Shown here: positions 16,840-25,389 of the stretch, in pieces
How positions within the stretch are numbered: position 1 is the first letter of the stretch
Layout of the letters: every line of letters begins with the position of its first letter
Assembly (NCBI RefSeq): GCF_006539825.1
Contig: NZ_BJNT01000022.1
Coordinates: forward strand, 1-64,000
Source of the DNA: Corynebacterium variabile
GTDB taxonomy: Bacteria > Actinomycetota > Actinomycetes > Mycobacteriales > Mycobacteriaceae
Direction: 5' to 3'
Length of the DNA stretch: 64,000 nucleotides
Made by a program: the position numbers and the translations under genes
Notes under the pieces: model-generated
What the model was told of the DNA's origin: nothing
The model's database searches: none
The model's input: only the letters and a program-made list of their open reading frames with translations

Positions 16840-18408
16840 TCACGCCCCCGGCGAGAGCTCCGAGAACCGCGAGTAGTGCAGCTGGTGGGCCACCCGCACC
16901 GTGCCGATCGGACCACCACGGTGCTTCGCCAGGATCAGGTCCGCCTCGCCTGCCCGCTCGTGGTCACGGTTCTGCGAGTCAGGTCGGTTGATGAGGATGA
17001 CGATGTCGGCGTCCTGCTCCAGCGAGCCGGACTCACGCAGGTCGGACACGCGCGGCAGCGCGTCGTCGCCACGGGCCTCCACACCACGGTTGAGCTGAGA
17101 GATCGCCACCAGCGGGACGTCGACCTCCTTGGCCAGCAGCTTGAGCTGACGGGAGAACTCCGAGACCTCCTGCTGACGCGACTCGACCTTCTTGCCCGAG
17201 CTCATCAGCTGCAGGTAGTCGACCACGATAAGGCCCAGGTTGTGCTTCTGCGCCAGACGTCGGGCCTTCGCCCGGATCTCCGTCATCGTGAGGTTAGGCG
17301 AGTCGTCGATGAAGATCGGCGCATTCTCGATCTGGGTGACGCGACGGGTGAGCTTGTCCCACTGACCGTCATCCATCTTGCCGCCGCGCATCGCCGACAG
17401 CGGCACCGCCGCCTCCGCGGAGAAGACGCGCATCATCACCTCAGACTTGCTCATCTCCAGGGAGAACAGCACGGAGGCCTTGTTCTGCTGGACCGAGACC
17501 GAGCGCATGAAGTCCAGGGCCAGCGTCGACTTACCGACACCGGGACGCGCCGCCACGATGATCATCTGTCCACCGCGGAACCCGTTGGTCATCTCGTCGA
17601 GGTCGTGGAACCCCGACATCACACCTCCCTCGCCACCGGCGCCGGACGCCAGGTCGTCGAGCTCGTCCATGGTGGATTCCAGCAGGTCCGCCAGGACCAT
17701 GTAGTCCTCGCTGGCGGACTCGTTGGTGATGTTGAACATCTCCTGCTGGGCGCGGTCGACCACGCTCTCCAGCTCCGCGCCCTCCAGCCCCGAGTAGCCG
17801 TACTGGACGATACGGGTGCCCGCCCCCACCAGCCGACGCAGCACCGCCTTCTCGGCGACCAGGTCGGCGTAGTAGCCGGCATTGGCGGACGTCGGCACCT
17901 TGCTCGACAGCTCGTGCAGGTACGGCAGACCCCCGACCTCGTCGATGAGGCCGTTGTTGTCAAGCCGGCCACCCAGGATGACCGGGTCGACCTCCATGCC
18001 TTCGCCGTAGAGCTCGAGCATGGTCTCGTAGATGGTGCGGTGGGCCGGGCGGTAGAAGTCCTCCGGCTTGAGCCGCTCGACGACATCGGCGATGGCGTCC
18101 TTGCTCAGCATCATGCCACCGAGGACGCCCTGCTCGGCCTCCACGTTCTGCGGCATCTGCCGCATCGGCTCGCCGAGGCCGGAGAAGTCCACGTTGTCAC
18201 TGCCCCGGCCACGCCCCTTCCCCTTGCCGCGGAAACTTCCGCCGGACCGGCCGGAAGTGCTGCCGCCACCGCCACCGAAACTGTCGCCGGGCCCCTCGTC
18301 CCAGGCCGACGGTTCGGGCGGCAGCGGGGCATCCCCGAAGCTGGTCGCGAAACCGTCCCCGGAGCTTCCCCCCGGCACGTCGGTCCCCGTGTTCTCCTGT
18401 GCACTCAT
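16840..18408 (-). CDS. dnaB: Replicative DNA helicase DnaB
   Basis: A 522-residue replicative helicase. The N-terminal primase-interacting domain begins at about residue 85 (RQMPQNVEAEQGVLGGMMLSKDAI). The RecA-like domain has Walker A ARPGVGKST and Walker B LIVVDYLQLM, followed by the arginine-rich motif before RNRDH and a conserved C-terminus. Residues 1–75 are a Gly/Ser/Arg-rich disordered extension (GGSFRGKGKGRGRGS) not found in E. coli DnaB. No intein is present. The start at 18408 is preferred over the longer open frame because TACAGT (18420–18415) lies 6 nt upstream, which indicates a leaderless mRNA. The upstream region holds a DnaA-box cluster. Confidence 0.95.
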   Translation of the reverse strand: MSAQENTGTDVPGGSSGDGFATSFGDAPLPPEPSAWDEGPGDSFGGGGGSTSGRSGGSFRGKGKGRGRGSDNVDFSGLGEPMRQMPQNVEAEQGVLGGMMLSKDAIADVVERLKPEDFYRPAHRTIYETMLELYGEGMEVDPVILGGRLDNNGLIDEVGGLPYLHELSSKVPTSANAGYYADLVAEKAVLRRLVGAGTRIVQYGYSGLEGAELESVVDRAQQEMFNITNESASEDYMVLADLLESTMDELDDLASGAGGEGGVMSGFHDLDEMTNGFRGGQMIIVAARPGVGKSTLALDFMRSVSVQQNKASVLFSLEMSKSEVMMRVFSAEAAVPLSAMRGGKMDDGQWDKLTRRVTQIENAPIFIDDSPNLTMTEIRAKARRLAQKHNLGLIVVDYLQLMSSGKKVESRQQEVSEFSRQLKLLAKEVDVPLVAISQLNRGVEARGDDALPRVSDLRESGSLEQDADIVILINRPDSQNRDHERAGEADLILAKHRGGPIGTVRVAHQLHYSRFSELSPGA

Positions 18409-18484
18409 GAGCCCACTGTAGACGCGGGCGCGGGGGTGGACCAAAGGGCCGCAGAAGCCCACTGTGCCGCAGCTCTCCACAGAG

Positions 18485-18774
18485 TTGTCCACAAGCTGTT
18501 GTGGACAACTTGTGGACACGGCGTGCATAGCTGGCAATGCCGCAGGTCGGCTTGTGGACAACCTGTGGACAACTTCCGCCGATTACCCGAGGTGACCACC
18601 GTTAACGCAGGTCAGAGAGCTTTACAGCTGTGGACTGTATGGAACACGTGCGTGGACAACTTCCTGTCCACCCACCGAACAGCAGGTGGACGTAGGTCTG
18701 TTTCCATCACCGCAGGTCGAATATGCGCATATTTTCCGATCTCTATGCATCGTGGGTTGCGGGAGTTGTCCACA
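18485..18774. promoter_or_regulatory. DnaA-box cluster upstream of dnaB
   Basis: Five perfect TTGTCCACA boxes lie here: 18485–18493 (+), 18500–18508 (−), 18553–18561 (−), 18564–18572 (−) and 18766–18774 (+). One-mismatch boxes occur at 18511–18519 (−) and 18651–18659 (−). TTGTCCACA is the high-affinity form in high-GC actinobacteria. An AT-rich palindrome ATATGCGCATAT lies at 18721–18732. The whole 653-bp space between dnaB and rplI contains no convincing gene, only these boxes and the rplI terminator. Likely roles are DnaA control of dnaB transcription or titration of DnaA. Confidence 0.75.
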
Positions 18775-18865
18775 GGTACAGAAACGGGGCCCGATCGCAC
18801 CCCGGAACACACAGGGTGTCCTCCCGGAAAGCCCCCGGTCGCCACCTTCTCCGGACGCACCGAAA

Positions 18866-18915
18866 ACACGACACGGACCTGCCCCGGTGTCTGGCCGGGA
18901 AGGTCCGTGTCGTGT
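18866..18915 (-). terminator. Terminator of the rpsF–ssb–rplI operon
   Basis: A perfect 15-bp stem (ACACGACACGGACCT / AGGTCCGTGTCGTGT) with a 20-nt loop is followed on the minus strand by TTTTCGG. It lies about 150 nt beyond the rplI stop codon. Confidence 0.8.
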
Positions 18916-19061
18916 GCTGTTGTCGAAGTATGTTCTTCGGGGTCGCCCGCCCCTGGGCGCGATGGTTGACGGAGACCGGGTGTCTGGGCCGGGGCCGTCC
19001 CACGCCGTGGTTCACCGTGACGGTGTCCCGCGGGGAGAGCGGATAACGGTGGTGACGCCAG

Positions 19062-19514
19062 TTACTTGGCGACGACCTTGAAGTTCAGGGAAGCGACAAC
19101 CTGCGGGTGCAGCTTGACGTCCACGTTGTAGGAGCCGGTCGCCTTGATGTCGCCCTGGTTCAGGACGATGGTGCGCTTGTCCAGCTCGCGACCGCCGGCA
19201 GCCTTGACGGCGGCGGCGATATCGGCGGCGTTGATGGAGCCGAAGAGCTTGCCCTTGTCAGAGGTGCGGACCTTGACGGACACACCCTGCAGGTGGTCGA
19301 TCTCGGCCTTGACCTCGTGGGCGTGGTCCAGGTCGCGGATGACCTTGTCAGCCTGCGCGCGACGGATGTTCTCGACCTGTGCCTCAGCACCCTTGGTGGC
19401 GGTGATCGCCAGGCCGCGGGGGAGCAGGTAGTTACGGCCGTAGCCGGCCTTGACCTCGACGATGTCGCCCGGGACACCGAGGTTGTCAACGGCAGCGGTG
19501 AGGATCAGCTTCAT
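19062..19514 (-). CDS. rplI: 50S ribosomal protein L9
   Basis: A 150-residue L9. The N-terminal RNA-binding domain has MKLILTAAVDNLGVPGDIVEVKAGYGRNYLLPRGLA, followed by the long connecting helix and the C-terminal domain (KLFGSINAADIAAAV). It is the last gene of rpsF–ssb–rplI. The usual rpsR (S18) gene between ssb and rplI is absent here, as is common in actinobacteria that keep S18 elsewhere. A GAAAGG Shine-Dalgarno precedes the ATG. Confidence 0.98.
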   Translation of the reverse strand: MKLILTAAVDNLGVPGDIVEVKAGYGRNYLLPRGLAITATKGAEAQVENIRRAQADKVIRDLDHAHEVKAEIDHLQGVSVKVRTSDKGKLFGSINAADIAAAVKAAGGRELDKRTIVLNQGDIKATGSYNVDVKLHPQVVASLNFKVVAK

Positions 19515-19580
19515 TGATCCGGTGCCTTTCGTTGTTCTGGGGGTTTGCGGAAATGTCTGTGAACGCGATCACACGACAGA

Positions 19581-20210
19581 TCAGAACGGGGGCTCGTCGC
19601 CACCGTCGAAACCGGAGGACTGCGGAGCGGAGCTCCAGGGATCGTCGTCGTTGGACGCGTTGCGTCCGCCGAAGCCGCCCTGGTTACCCTGCTGCGGGGC
19701 AGCGGAGCGGTTCTGGTTTCCACCGAAACCGTCCTGGTTGCCCTGGTTTCCCTGGCCACCCTGGTTGCCACCGGAGTAGCCGCCCTGGTTGCCCTGGTTT
19801 CCGCCCTGGTTCCCACCGTTCCAGTTACCCTGACCACCCTGACGGGGGGTCTTGGTGACCTGGGACGTCGCATACCGCAGAGACGGGCCGACCTCGTCGA
19901 CCTCGATCTCGTACACGGTGCGCTTCTCACCTTCGCGCGTGTCGTAGCTGCGCTGCCGCAGACGGCCTTGGACGATCACCCGGTCACCCTTGGTGAGCGA
20001 GTTCGCCACATTCTCGGCCGCCTGGCGCCAGATGTTGCAGGCCAGGAAGAGAGCTTCACCGTCCACCCACTGGTTCGACTGCGAGTCGAACCGGCGTGGG
20101 GTGGAGGCGACACGGAAGTTCGCCACGGCAGCGCCCGAGGGCGTGTACCGGAGTTCAGGATCAGCAACGAGGTTGCCGACCAAAGTGATCGGGGTGTCTC
20201 CCTGTGCCAT
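19581..20210 (-). CDS. ssb: Single-stranded DNA-binding protein
   Basis: A 209-residue SSB. The OB-fold covers residues 1–115 ([36 protein letters not shown] … [10 protein letters not shown]). A Gly/Asn/Gln-rich disordered linker follows (about 120–190, repeated GGNQGN). The acidic tip DGGDEPPF at the C-terminus is the docking site for replication and repair partners. It is longer than E. coli SSB (178) because of the linker. Confidence 0.98.
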   Translation of the reverse strand: MAQGDTPITLVGNLVADPELRYTPSGAAVANFRVASTPRRFDSQSNQWVDGEALFLACNIWRQAAENVANSLTKGDRVIVQGRLRQRSYDTREGEKRTVYEIEVDEVGPSLRYATSQVTKTPRQGGQGNWNGGNQGGNQGNQGGYSGGNQGGQGNQGNQDGFGGNQNRSAAPQQGNQGGFGGRNASNDDDPWSSAPQSSGFDGGDEPPF

Positions 20211-20288
20211 GTGGTGTCTTTCCTGTCTTCGCTGGCGATGGTGAATCAGTGGAACCGGGAATCCGGTTGACCTGCGCCGTGAGGAGCC

Positions 20289-20579
20289 TTACTTGGCGTC
20301 CTTGCGCAGCACCTTGGTGCGCATGATGATCTCGTTCAGGTTCAGCAGACGGTCAAGCTCCTGGACGGTAGCCGACTCGCAGTGCATGTCGACGACGGCG
20401 TAGATGCCCTCGGCCTGCTTGTTGATCGGGTACTCCAGGCGACGCTTGCCCCAGATGTCAACGTTGTCGACCGTACCGTTTTCCTTGCGAACCGTCTCGA
20501 GGAACTTATCCAGGGACGGGGCAACGGTGCGCTCGTCCTGGGACGGGTCGATGATGATCATCATCTCGTATTGACGCAC
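20289..20579 (-). CDS. rpsF: 30S ribosomal protein S6
   Basis: S6 of about 96 residues, with the conserved start [19 protein letters not shown] and [21 protein letters not shown]. Two starts are possible. ATG at 20588 lies only 2 nt after the AGGAGG at 20596–20591. GTG at 20579 lies 11 nt after it and gives exactly the family N-terminus (M-R-Q/H-Y-E). I chose the GTG. It is the first gene of the rpsF–ssb–rplI operon. Confidence 0.93.
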   Translation of the reverse strand: MRQYEMMIIIDPSQDERTVAPSLDKFLETVRKENGTVDNVDIWGKRRLEYPINKQAEGIYAVVDMHCESATVQELDRLLNLNEIIMRTKVLRKDAK

Positions 20580-20673
20580 GGACCTCATCACCTCCTGTGG
20601 TCTAGTGTTTCGGCCGTGCCCCTGTTGGGCGCGGCAGGAGGGTTCGTTGCGTCAGCAACCGGTCCAGTATACT

Positions 20674-20856
20674 CTACGAGGCCCAGAAGACCGCAATCCC
20701 CACCGGCACGAATGTGATGAACACGACCGCGACGGTGAACAGCCCCCACGTCACCGCCGGCCGTCGCCGCACCATGAAGCTCTTGAAGGATGCCCCGAAG
20801 AGCAGGAATCCGAGGAACACGCTCACCATCGTGACGATGAGCCCGGCGTCCGACAC
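20674..20856 (-). CDS. Small two-helix membrane protein
   Basis: A 60-residue protein with two hydrophobic helices (about 5–24 and 36–57) separated by a basic loop (KSFMVRRRP). Its GTG start follows the ponA stop by 2 nt, with GGAGG inside the ponA end as Shine-Dalgarno, so translation is coupled to ponA. A role linked to wall synthesis is plausible from position only; I do not recognise the family. Confidence 0.7.
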   Translation of the reverse strand: MSDAGLIVTMVSVFLGFLLFGASFKSFMVRRRPAVTWGLFTVAVVFITFVPVGIAVFWAS

Positions 20857-20858
20857 AG

Positions 20859-23024
20859 CTAGTTGCCTCCGTTGAGGAAGTCCTCGATCATCTGCCCGAC
20901 GTCCGGCAGCTCGCCGCCGCCCTCTCCGGTTCCGCCACCGTTGTCCTGCGGCGCCGGGGCCTCTTCCGCCGGTCCTTCCTGCGTGTCCTCCTGCGGCGTG
21001 CTCTCGTAGCCGCCGGTCCAGCCGCCGCCACCGCCACCGGTGGAGGTGTCGGCGGCCACGCCGCCCTCGAAGTTCTCCGCGGGTTCATTGACCAGCGCGG
21101 CATCCATGAAGTTCTTCCAGATGTCCGCCGGGGACATCGAGCCGTACATCGATCCGCCGTAGGTCATGTCGACCAGCGGCTGACCGTTGACGTTGCCCAT
21201 CCAGACCGCCGTGGCGAGCTGCGGGGTGGAGCCGATCATCCAGGCGTCCTTGTTCTGACCCGTGTCACCCAGCTGGGCGGTACCGGTCTTCGCGGCGGAC
21301 TGGCGTCCGGCCAGGTCGTGGTTGTTGGAGTAGCCGGCGATCGGGCCCATGGCCGAGATCACGGCGTCTGCGGTGTCCGGGTTGATGACCTGGGTACCCT
21401 CCATCTCCGAGTTGTCCAGGAGTACTTCACCGGACTGGGTCTCGACCTTCTCGACGAAGTGCGGGGGGATGTACTTACCGCGGTTGGACAGGGTCGCCAG
21501 GATGGACGCCATGTCCAGCGGGCGGGACTGGTACTGACCCAGGGTGATGCCCTCGTAGGGGGTTTCACCGTTCTCGGTGAGTGTCTGGTCGATGCCCGGG
21601 ATGGACTCGGCGGCACCCAGCTTGTGTGCCATGTCCGCGACGTCCTGGGCACCGTTGTCGAGGCTCTGGGTCAGGCGGATGAAGGAGGTGTTCAGCGACA
21701 TCTTCAGCGCCTGGGCCAGGGAGCAGGTGCCGCAGGTCTCGCCCGAGTCATTGGTGACCGTGTTGTCACCGGAGGTGACAGGGGAGGAGTCGTACATCGC
21801 ACTGGTGGGGATTCCCTGCTCCACGGCGGCGGCCAGGGTGACGATCTTGAAGGTCGATCCGGTCTGCAGACCGGCGTTCGCCCAGTCGAAGCCGTTCGGG
21901 TCGTCGCCGCCGTAGTAGGCCTCGACGCCACCGGTCTTCGGGTTGACGGAGACGCCGGCGGAGCGGACGTCGTCGCCGTAGGAGTCCAGTCGGGAGTGGA
22001 CCGCGTCCACCATGGACTGCTGCTTCGCGGAGTCGATGGTGGTGGTGATCTTCAGTCCACCGGTGTTGACCGCCTCCTCCGAGATGCCGTTCGCGGCGAG
22101 CTCGGCGAGGACCTGTGACTTGATCAGGCCGTTCGTGCCCTCGGCGATCGAACTCTGGTCGACGGTCGCCGGGTCGATGGTCTCCGGGTAGACCGCCGCC
22201 GACCGCTGGTTGCGGTCGATGCTGTCCAGACCGACGAGCCCGTCCATCACGTAGTTCCACCGGTCCTCGGCCTCGGGACGGTTGGTCCACGGGTCAAGCT
22301 GGCTGGGCCGCTGGATGGACGCGGCGAGCACCGCGCCCTCCTCGACGGTGAGCTCCTGGACGGGCTTGTTGAAGTAGGCCTTCGCCGCGGCGCTGATGCC
22401 GTAGGCGTTACGTCCGAAGTAGATGGTGTTGAGGTAGGCCTCGAGGATCTCGTCCTTGGACCACTCACGCGTCATCTTCGCGGAGACGACCAGCTCCTTG
22501 CCCTTTCGGACCAGGGACCGCTCGTCACCGACCACGGCGTTCTTCACGTACTGCTGGGTGATGGTGGAACCACCACCGGCAGAGTCGTTGCCGGTGAGCT
22601 GACCGATCGCCGCACGCCCGAAGCCGGTGACCGAGAAGCCGCTGTTCGAGTAGAAGTCGCGGTCCTCGGCGGAGAGCACGGCACTACGCACGTGCTCGGG
22701 CACCTCGTTGATGTCGATGTTCTCGCGGTTGCCCTCCGGGGGCACGATGCGGGCGAGCTCCGAGGAGCCGTCCGCCGCGTAGATGTTCGAGATCTGGTTG
22801 TTCTGGAGCTCTTCAGGCTGCGGAACCTTCGTCACCGCGTAGGCGGCGAAGAAGGCGACGAGCGGCACGATGATGAGGACCGCGATAACCGAGCAGACGG
22901 TCGTGATGACCCTCCGCCACCGCGGACGGCGACGCCGTGTCCGGACGCGGAGATTGTCTCCCGCGTCACCCGACGACGCCGCCGCGCCGTTCACGTCCTC
23001 GTTCGAACTGTTGTCGTTAGTCAC
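20859..23024 (-). CDS. ponA: Class A penicillin-binding protein
   Basis: A 721-residue bifunctional peptidoglycan synthase. A cytoplasmic Arg-rich segment precedes one transmembrane helix (about residues 41–63). The GT51 transglycosylase domain has the catalytic Glu in SAEDRDFYSNSGF, then GGGSTITQQYVKN and the RK-KE-E motif. The transpeptidase domain has TGSTFK (nucleophile Ser), SLN and KTGTAQ. A Gly/Pro/Glu-rich extracellular tail (about 655–721) ends the protein. The GTG start overlaps the upstream DUF5318 gene by 8 nt. It builds the septal or polar wall at the outer face of the membrane. Confidence 0.95.
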   Translation of the reverse strand: MTNDNSSNEDVNGAAASSGDAGDNLRVRTRRRRPRWRRVITTVCSVIAVLIIVPLVAFFAAYAVTKVPQPEELQNNQISNIYAADGSSELARIVPPEGNRENIDINEVPEHVRSAVLSAEDRDFYSNSGFSVTGFGRAAIGQLTGNDSAGGGSTITQQYVKNAVVGDERSLVRKGKELVVSAKMTREWSKDEILEAYLNTIYFGRNAYGISAAAKAYFNKPVQELTVEEGAVLAASIQRPSQLDPWTNRPEAEDRWNYVMDGLVGLDSIDRNQRSAAVYPETIDPATVDQSSIAEGTNGLIKSQVLAELAANGISEEAVNTGGLKITTTIDSAKQQSMVDAVHSRLDSYGDDVRSAGVSVNPKTGGVEAYYGGDDPNGFDWANAGLQTGSTFKIVTLAAAVEQGIPTSAMYDSSPVTSGDNTVTNDSGETCGTCSLAQALKMSLNTSFIRLTQSLDNGAQDVADMAHKLGAAESIPGIDQTLTENGETPYEGITLGQYQSRPLDMASILATLSNRGKYIPPHFVEKVETQSGEVLLDNSEMEGTQVINPDTADAVISAMGPIAGYSNNHDLAGRQSAAKTGTAQLGDTGQNKDAWMIGSTPQLATAVWMGNVNGQPLVDMTYGGSMYGSMSPADIWKNFMDAALVNEPAENFEGGVAADTSTGGGGGGWTGGYESTPQEDTQEGPAEEAPAPQDNGGGTGEGGGELPDVGQMIEDFLNGGN

Positions 23025-23487
23025 CTAGCTGGTCTTCCCGTCGATGGCCGGGCCCGTCGTCGTACGTTGTGGGATACTCCACGGACCCGGATTCTGGCAG
23101 AACTTTCCCGGCAACTCCCCGGTACCCGTCCTCGCGGAGGAGATGGTTCCACCCGCACCGCAGGCAGACCTCCACCGTGTGGACGGTGAGTTCCTCACCG
23201 CCCCGGAGGACAGACAGAAGCTGTCGTATCTCCGCAAGACTACGCGCTGTGCCTGACTTTTCCCCTATTGCTGTGCCATGGATCCACTGAGTTTCCCGCA
23301 GGTCGGCACCACACACCGGACATGCCCGACCAGCGGGGACGCCGAGCACCTCCGCGCTGGCCCGCACTTCACGGGTCGCGTCACAGACCTCGGCCCGGGA
23401 CATCCCGCCGCGCGACAGGGCCCGCAGGGTGCGGCGCCGGTCCAGTTCGTGGTCCACCGAACGGTAGGGGACAGGGGAGTGGGTCAT
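23017..23487 (-). CDS. DUF5318 zinc-ribbon-like protein
   Basis: A 156-residue protein of the actinobacterial DUF5318 family. Two CxxC pairs (ACPVCGADL and VCLRCGWNH) suggest a zinc ribbon. It overlaps the ponA start, and this gene pair is widely conserved in Mycobacteriales, but its function is unknown. The start at 23487 is supported by TAGACT 7 nt upstream (leaderless). It is divergent from ino1. Confidence 0.82.
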   Translation of the reverse strand: MTHSPVPYRSVDHELDRRRTLRALSRGGMSRAEVCDATREVRASAEVLGVPAGRACPVCGADLRETQWIHGTAIGEKSGTARSLAEIRQLLSVLRGGEELTVHTVEVCLRCGWNHLLREDGYRGVAGKVLPESGSVEYPTTYDDGPGHRREDQLGD

Positions 23488-23534
23488 GCCGACCAGTCTA
23501 GGGGTGCTGCAGGCACGCCGTCCGACACCTGAAC

Positions 23535-23567
23535 TTGATCGGTCAAGCACTCCGGTGAACCGGTCAA
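23535..23567. promoter_or_regulatory. Tandem LacI-type operators upstream of ino1
   Basis: TTGAT-CG-GTCAA (23535–23546) and TGAAC-CG-GTCAA (23556–23567) are two palindromes with the central CG typical of LacI-family sites. Their centres are 21 bp apart, about two helical turns. In C. glutamicum ino1 is controlled by the LacI-type regulator IpsA, so these are candidate IpsA sites. Confidence 0.55.
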
Positions 23568-23629
23568 GAGGCGTTCAGACCCCTTTCGACGTGCAGATTC
23601 TCGCCGAAACGGGTCTATGGTCCAGAACC

Positions 23630-24784
23630 ATGACCGAGAACACCTCTTCCAACATCAAGCTCGCCATCGTGGGCCTGGGCAACTGTGCCACCTCTCTCGT
23701 CCAGGGCCTCGAGTATTACAAGGACGCCGCGGACGGCGACACCGTGCCCGGCCTCATGCATGTCCGCTTCGGTGACTACCACGTCCGCGACATCGATCTC
23801 GTCGCCGCCTTCGACGTGGATGCCGACAAGGTCGGCAAGGACGTCTCCGTCGCCATCGAATCGGGCCAGAACTGCACCATCAAGATCTGCGACGTCCCGG
23901 AGACCGGCGTGACCGTCCAGCGTGGACGCACCCTCGACGGCCTGGGCAAGTACTACCGCGAGTCCATCGAGGAATCCGCCGAGGCCGAGCCGACCCACGA
24001 CGACGTCGTCGCCGCTCTCAAGGAGTCCGGTACCGATGTGCTGGTCTGCTACCTCCCGGTGGGTTCCGAGGACGCCGACAAGTTCTACGCGCAGTGCTGC
24101 ATCGACGCCGGTGTGGCCTTCGTCAACGCCCTGCCCGTCTTCATCGCCTCCGACCCCGAGTGGGAGAAGAAGTTCGCCGACGCCGGCGTCCCCATCGTCG
24201 GTGACGACATCAAGAGCCAGGTCGGCGCGACCATCACCCACCGCGTCCTCGCCCGTCTCTTCGAGGAGCGCGGCGTGACCGTCGACCGCACCTACCAGCT
24301 CAACGTCGGCGGCAACATGGACTTCAAGAACATGCTCGAGCGTGAGCGTCTCGAGTCCAAGAAGGTCTCCAAGACCCAGGCCGTGACCTCCAACCTCCAC
24401 GGTGAGCTGGCCGGCAAGATCTCCGACCGCAACGTCCACATCGGCCCGTCCGACCACGTCGAGTGGCTCGACGACCGCAAGTGGGCCTTCATCCGCCTCG
24501 AAGGCCGCGCCTTCGGTGATGTCCCGCTGAACCTGGAGTACAAGCTCGAGGTCTGGGACTCCCCGAACTCCGCCGGCGTCATCATCGACGCGGTGCGTGC
24601 CGCGAAGATCGCCAAGGACCGCGGCATCGGCGGCTCCGTCGACCCCGCCTCCACCTACCTCATGAAGTCCCCGCGCCGCCAGGTCAACGACGACCAGGGC
24701 CGCAAGGACCTCGAGGTCTTCATCGCCGGTGAAGACGGTGCCGACCTGCAGCAGGACGTCACCGAGTCCCTCGCGCGTCTCTGA
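23630..24784 (+). CDS. ino1: Myo-inositol-1-phosphate synthase
   Basis: A 384-residue inositol-1-phosphate synthase of the actinobacterial type. It converts glucose-6-phosphate to inositol-1-phosphate using NAD, and feeds mycothiol, phosphatidylinositol and lipoarabinomannan synthesis. The NAD site is [22 protein letters not shown]. The catalytic region includes [20 protein letters not shown] and [13 protein letters not shown]. The start is the ATG at 23630, with TATGGT (23616–23621) 8 nt upstream. The open frame continues upstream but has no family similarity. Confidence 0.97.
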   Translation: MTENTSSNIKLAIVGLGNCATSLVQGLEYYKDAADGDTVPGLMHVRFGDYHVRDIDLVAAFDVDADKVGKDVSVAIESGQNCTIKICDVPETGVTVQRGRTLDGLGKYYRESIEESAEAEPTHDDVVAALKESGTDVLVCYLPVGSEDADKFYAQCCIDAGVAFVNALPVFIASDPEWEKKFADAGVPIVGDDIKSQVGATITHRVLARLFEERGVTVDRTYQLNVGGNMDFKNMLERERLESKKVSKTQAVTSNLHGELAGKISDRNVHIGPSDHVEWLDDRKWAFIRLEGRAFGDVPLNLEYKLEVWDSPNSAGVIIDAVRAAKIAKDRGIGGSVDPASTYLMKSPRRQVNDDQGRKDLEVFIAGEDGADLQQDVTESLARL

Positions 24785-24800
24785 GCCTCCCGCTCCACCC

Positions 24801-24827
24801 GCTGGCCGTCACACTGTGACGGCCAGC
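24801..24827 (+). terminator. Terminator of ino1
   Basis: A 12-bp perfect stem (GCTGGCCGTCAC / GTGACGGCCAGC) with a 3-nt loop starts 16 nt after the ino1 stop. The following tract is only moderately T-rich (ATATTCTTCC). Confidence 0.75.
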
Positions 24828-24891
24828 ATATTCTTCCAGAACATTCCTCCCGGGTGAACAATTCCTCCGTAGAACAGGTAAGTTAGTCGGC

Positions 24892-25386
24892 ATGACCGTC
24901 TCTTCCCTCGGCGTCGCGAAGCAGCTCCGTCCGGTACTCACCCGTCTGTACCTGCTCTACTTCCGCCAGACCGCCACCTCCGCCATCAGCATGGCCCAGC
25001 TCTCGATCATGATGAACCTGCAGGACAACGGCCCTCTGCGCATCAGCCAGATCGCCGACCTCGAGGCCATCCGGATGCCCACCGCCTCCAACGCGGTGAA
25101 CCACCTGGAGCAGATGGGGCTCGTCTCCCGCGTCCGCGACGTCAGCGACCGTCGCGGTGTGCGCGTCCGTCTCACGGACGAAGGCACCCGTCAGCTCGAG
25201 AAGATCACCGAGGAGCGCGTCGAGCAGCTCGCCACACTGCTCAACGGCCTCACCGACGAGGAGCTGCAGCAGGTCGAGAATGCCCTGCCGCTGTTCGACC
25301 GCGTTCTCTCCACCTTCGGCCCCCACGTCACCGGCACCTCGACCGAGGCCGACGCGGAGACCACCGACGGGGACGCCGCGAAGTAA
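24892..25386 (+). CDS. malR: MarR-family regulator (MalR-like)
   Basis: A 164-residue MarR regulator with its winged helix at about residues 50–100 (PLRISQIADLEAIRMPTASNAVNHLEQMGLVSRVRDVSDRRGVRVRLT). The acidic C-terminal tail is disordered. In C. glutamicum a MarR gene near ino1, malR (cg3315), controls malic enzyme and cell-envelope genes and sits beside a universal stress protein gene; the arrangement here is the same. TAAGTT at 24879–24884, 7 nt before the ATG, indicates a leaderless transcript. Confidence 0.8.
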   Translation: MTVSSLGVAKQLRPVLTRLYLLYFRQTATSAISMAQLSIMMNLQDNGPLRISQIADLEAIRMPTASNAVNHLEQMGLVSRVRDVSDRRGVRVRLTDEGTRQLEKITEERVEQLATLLNGLTDEELQQVENALPLFDRVLSTFGPHVTGTSTEADAETTDGDAAK

Positions 25387-25389
25387 CCC

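Noticed and set aside
18200..18408. Intein in DnaB
   Set aside because: The helicase motifs are contiguous at normal spacing. The extra length is only a Gly/Arg-rich N-terminus.
16876..18969. A 697-codon open frame antisense to dnaB
   Set aside because: Arg/Val/His-rich low-information product created by the high GC content. dnaB on the other strand is complete, with all motifs.
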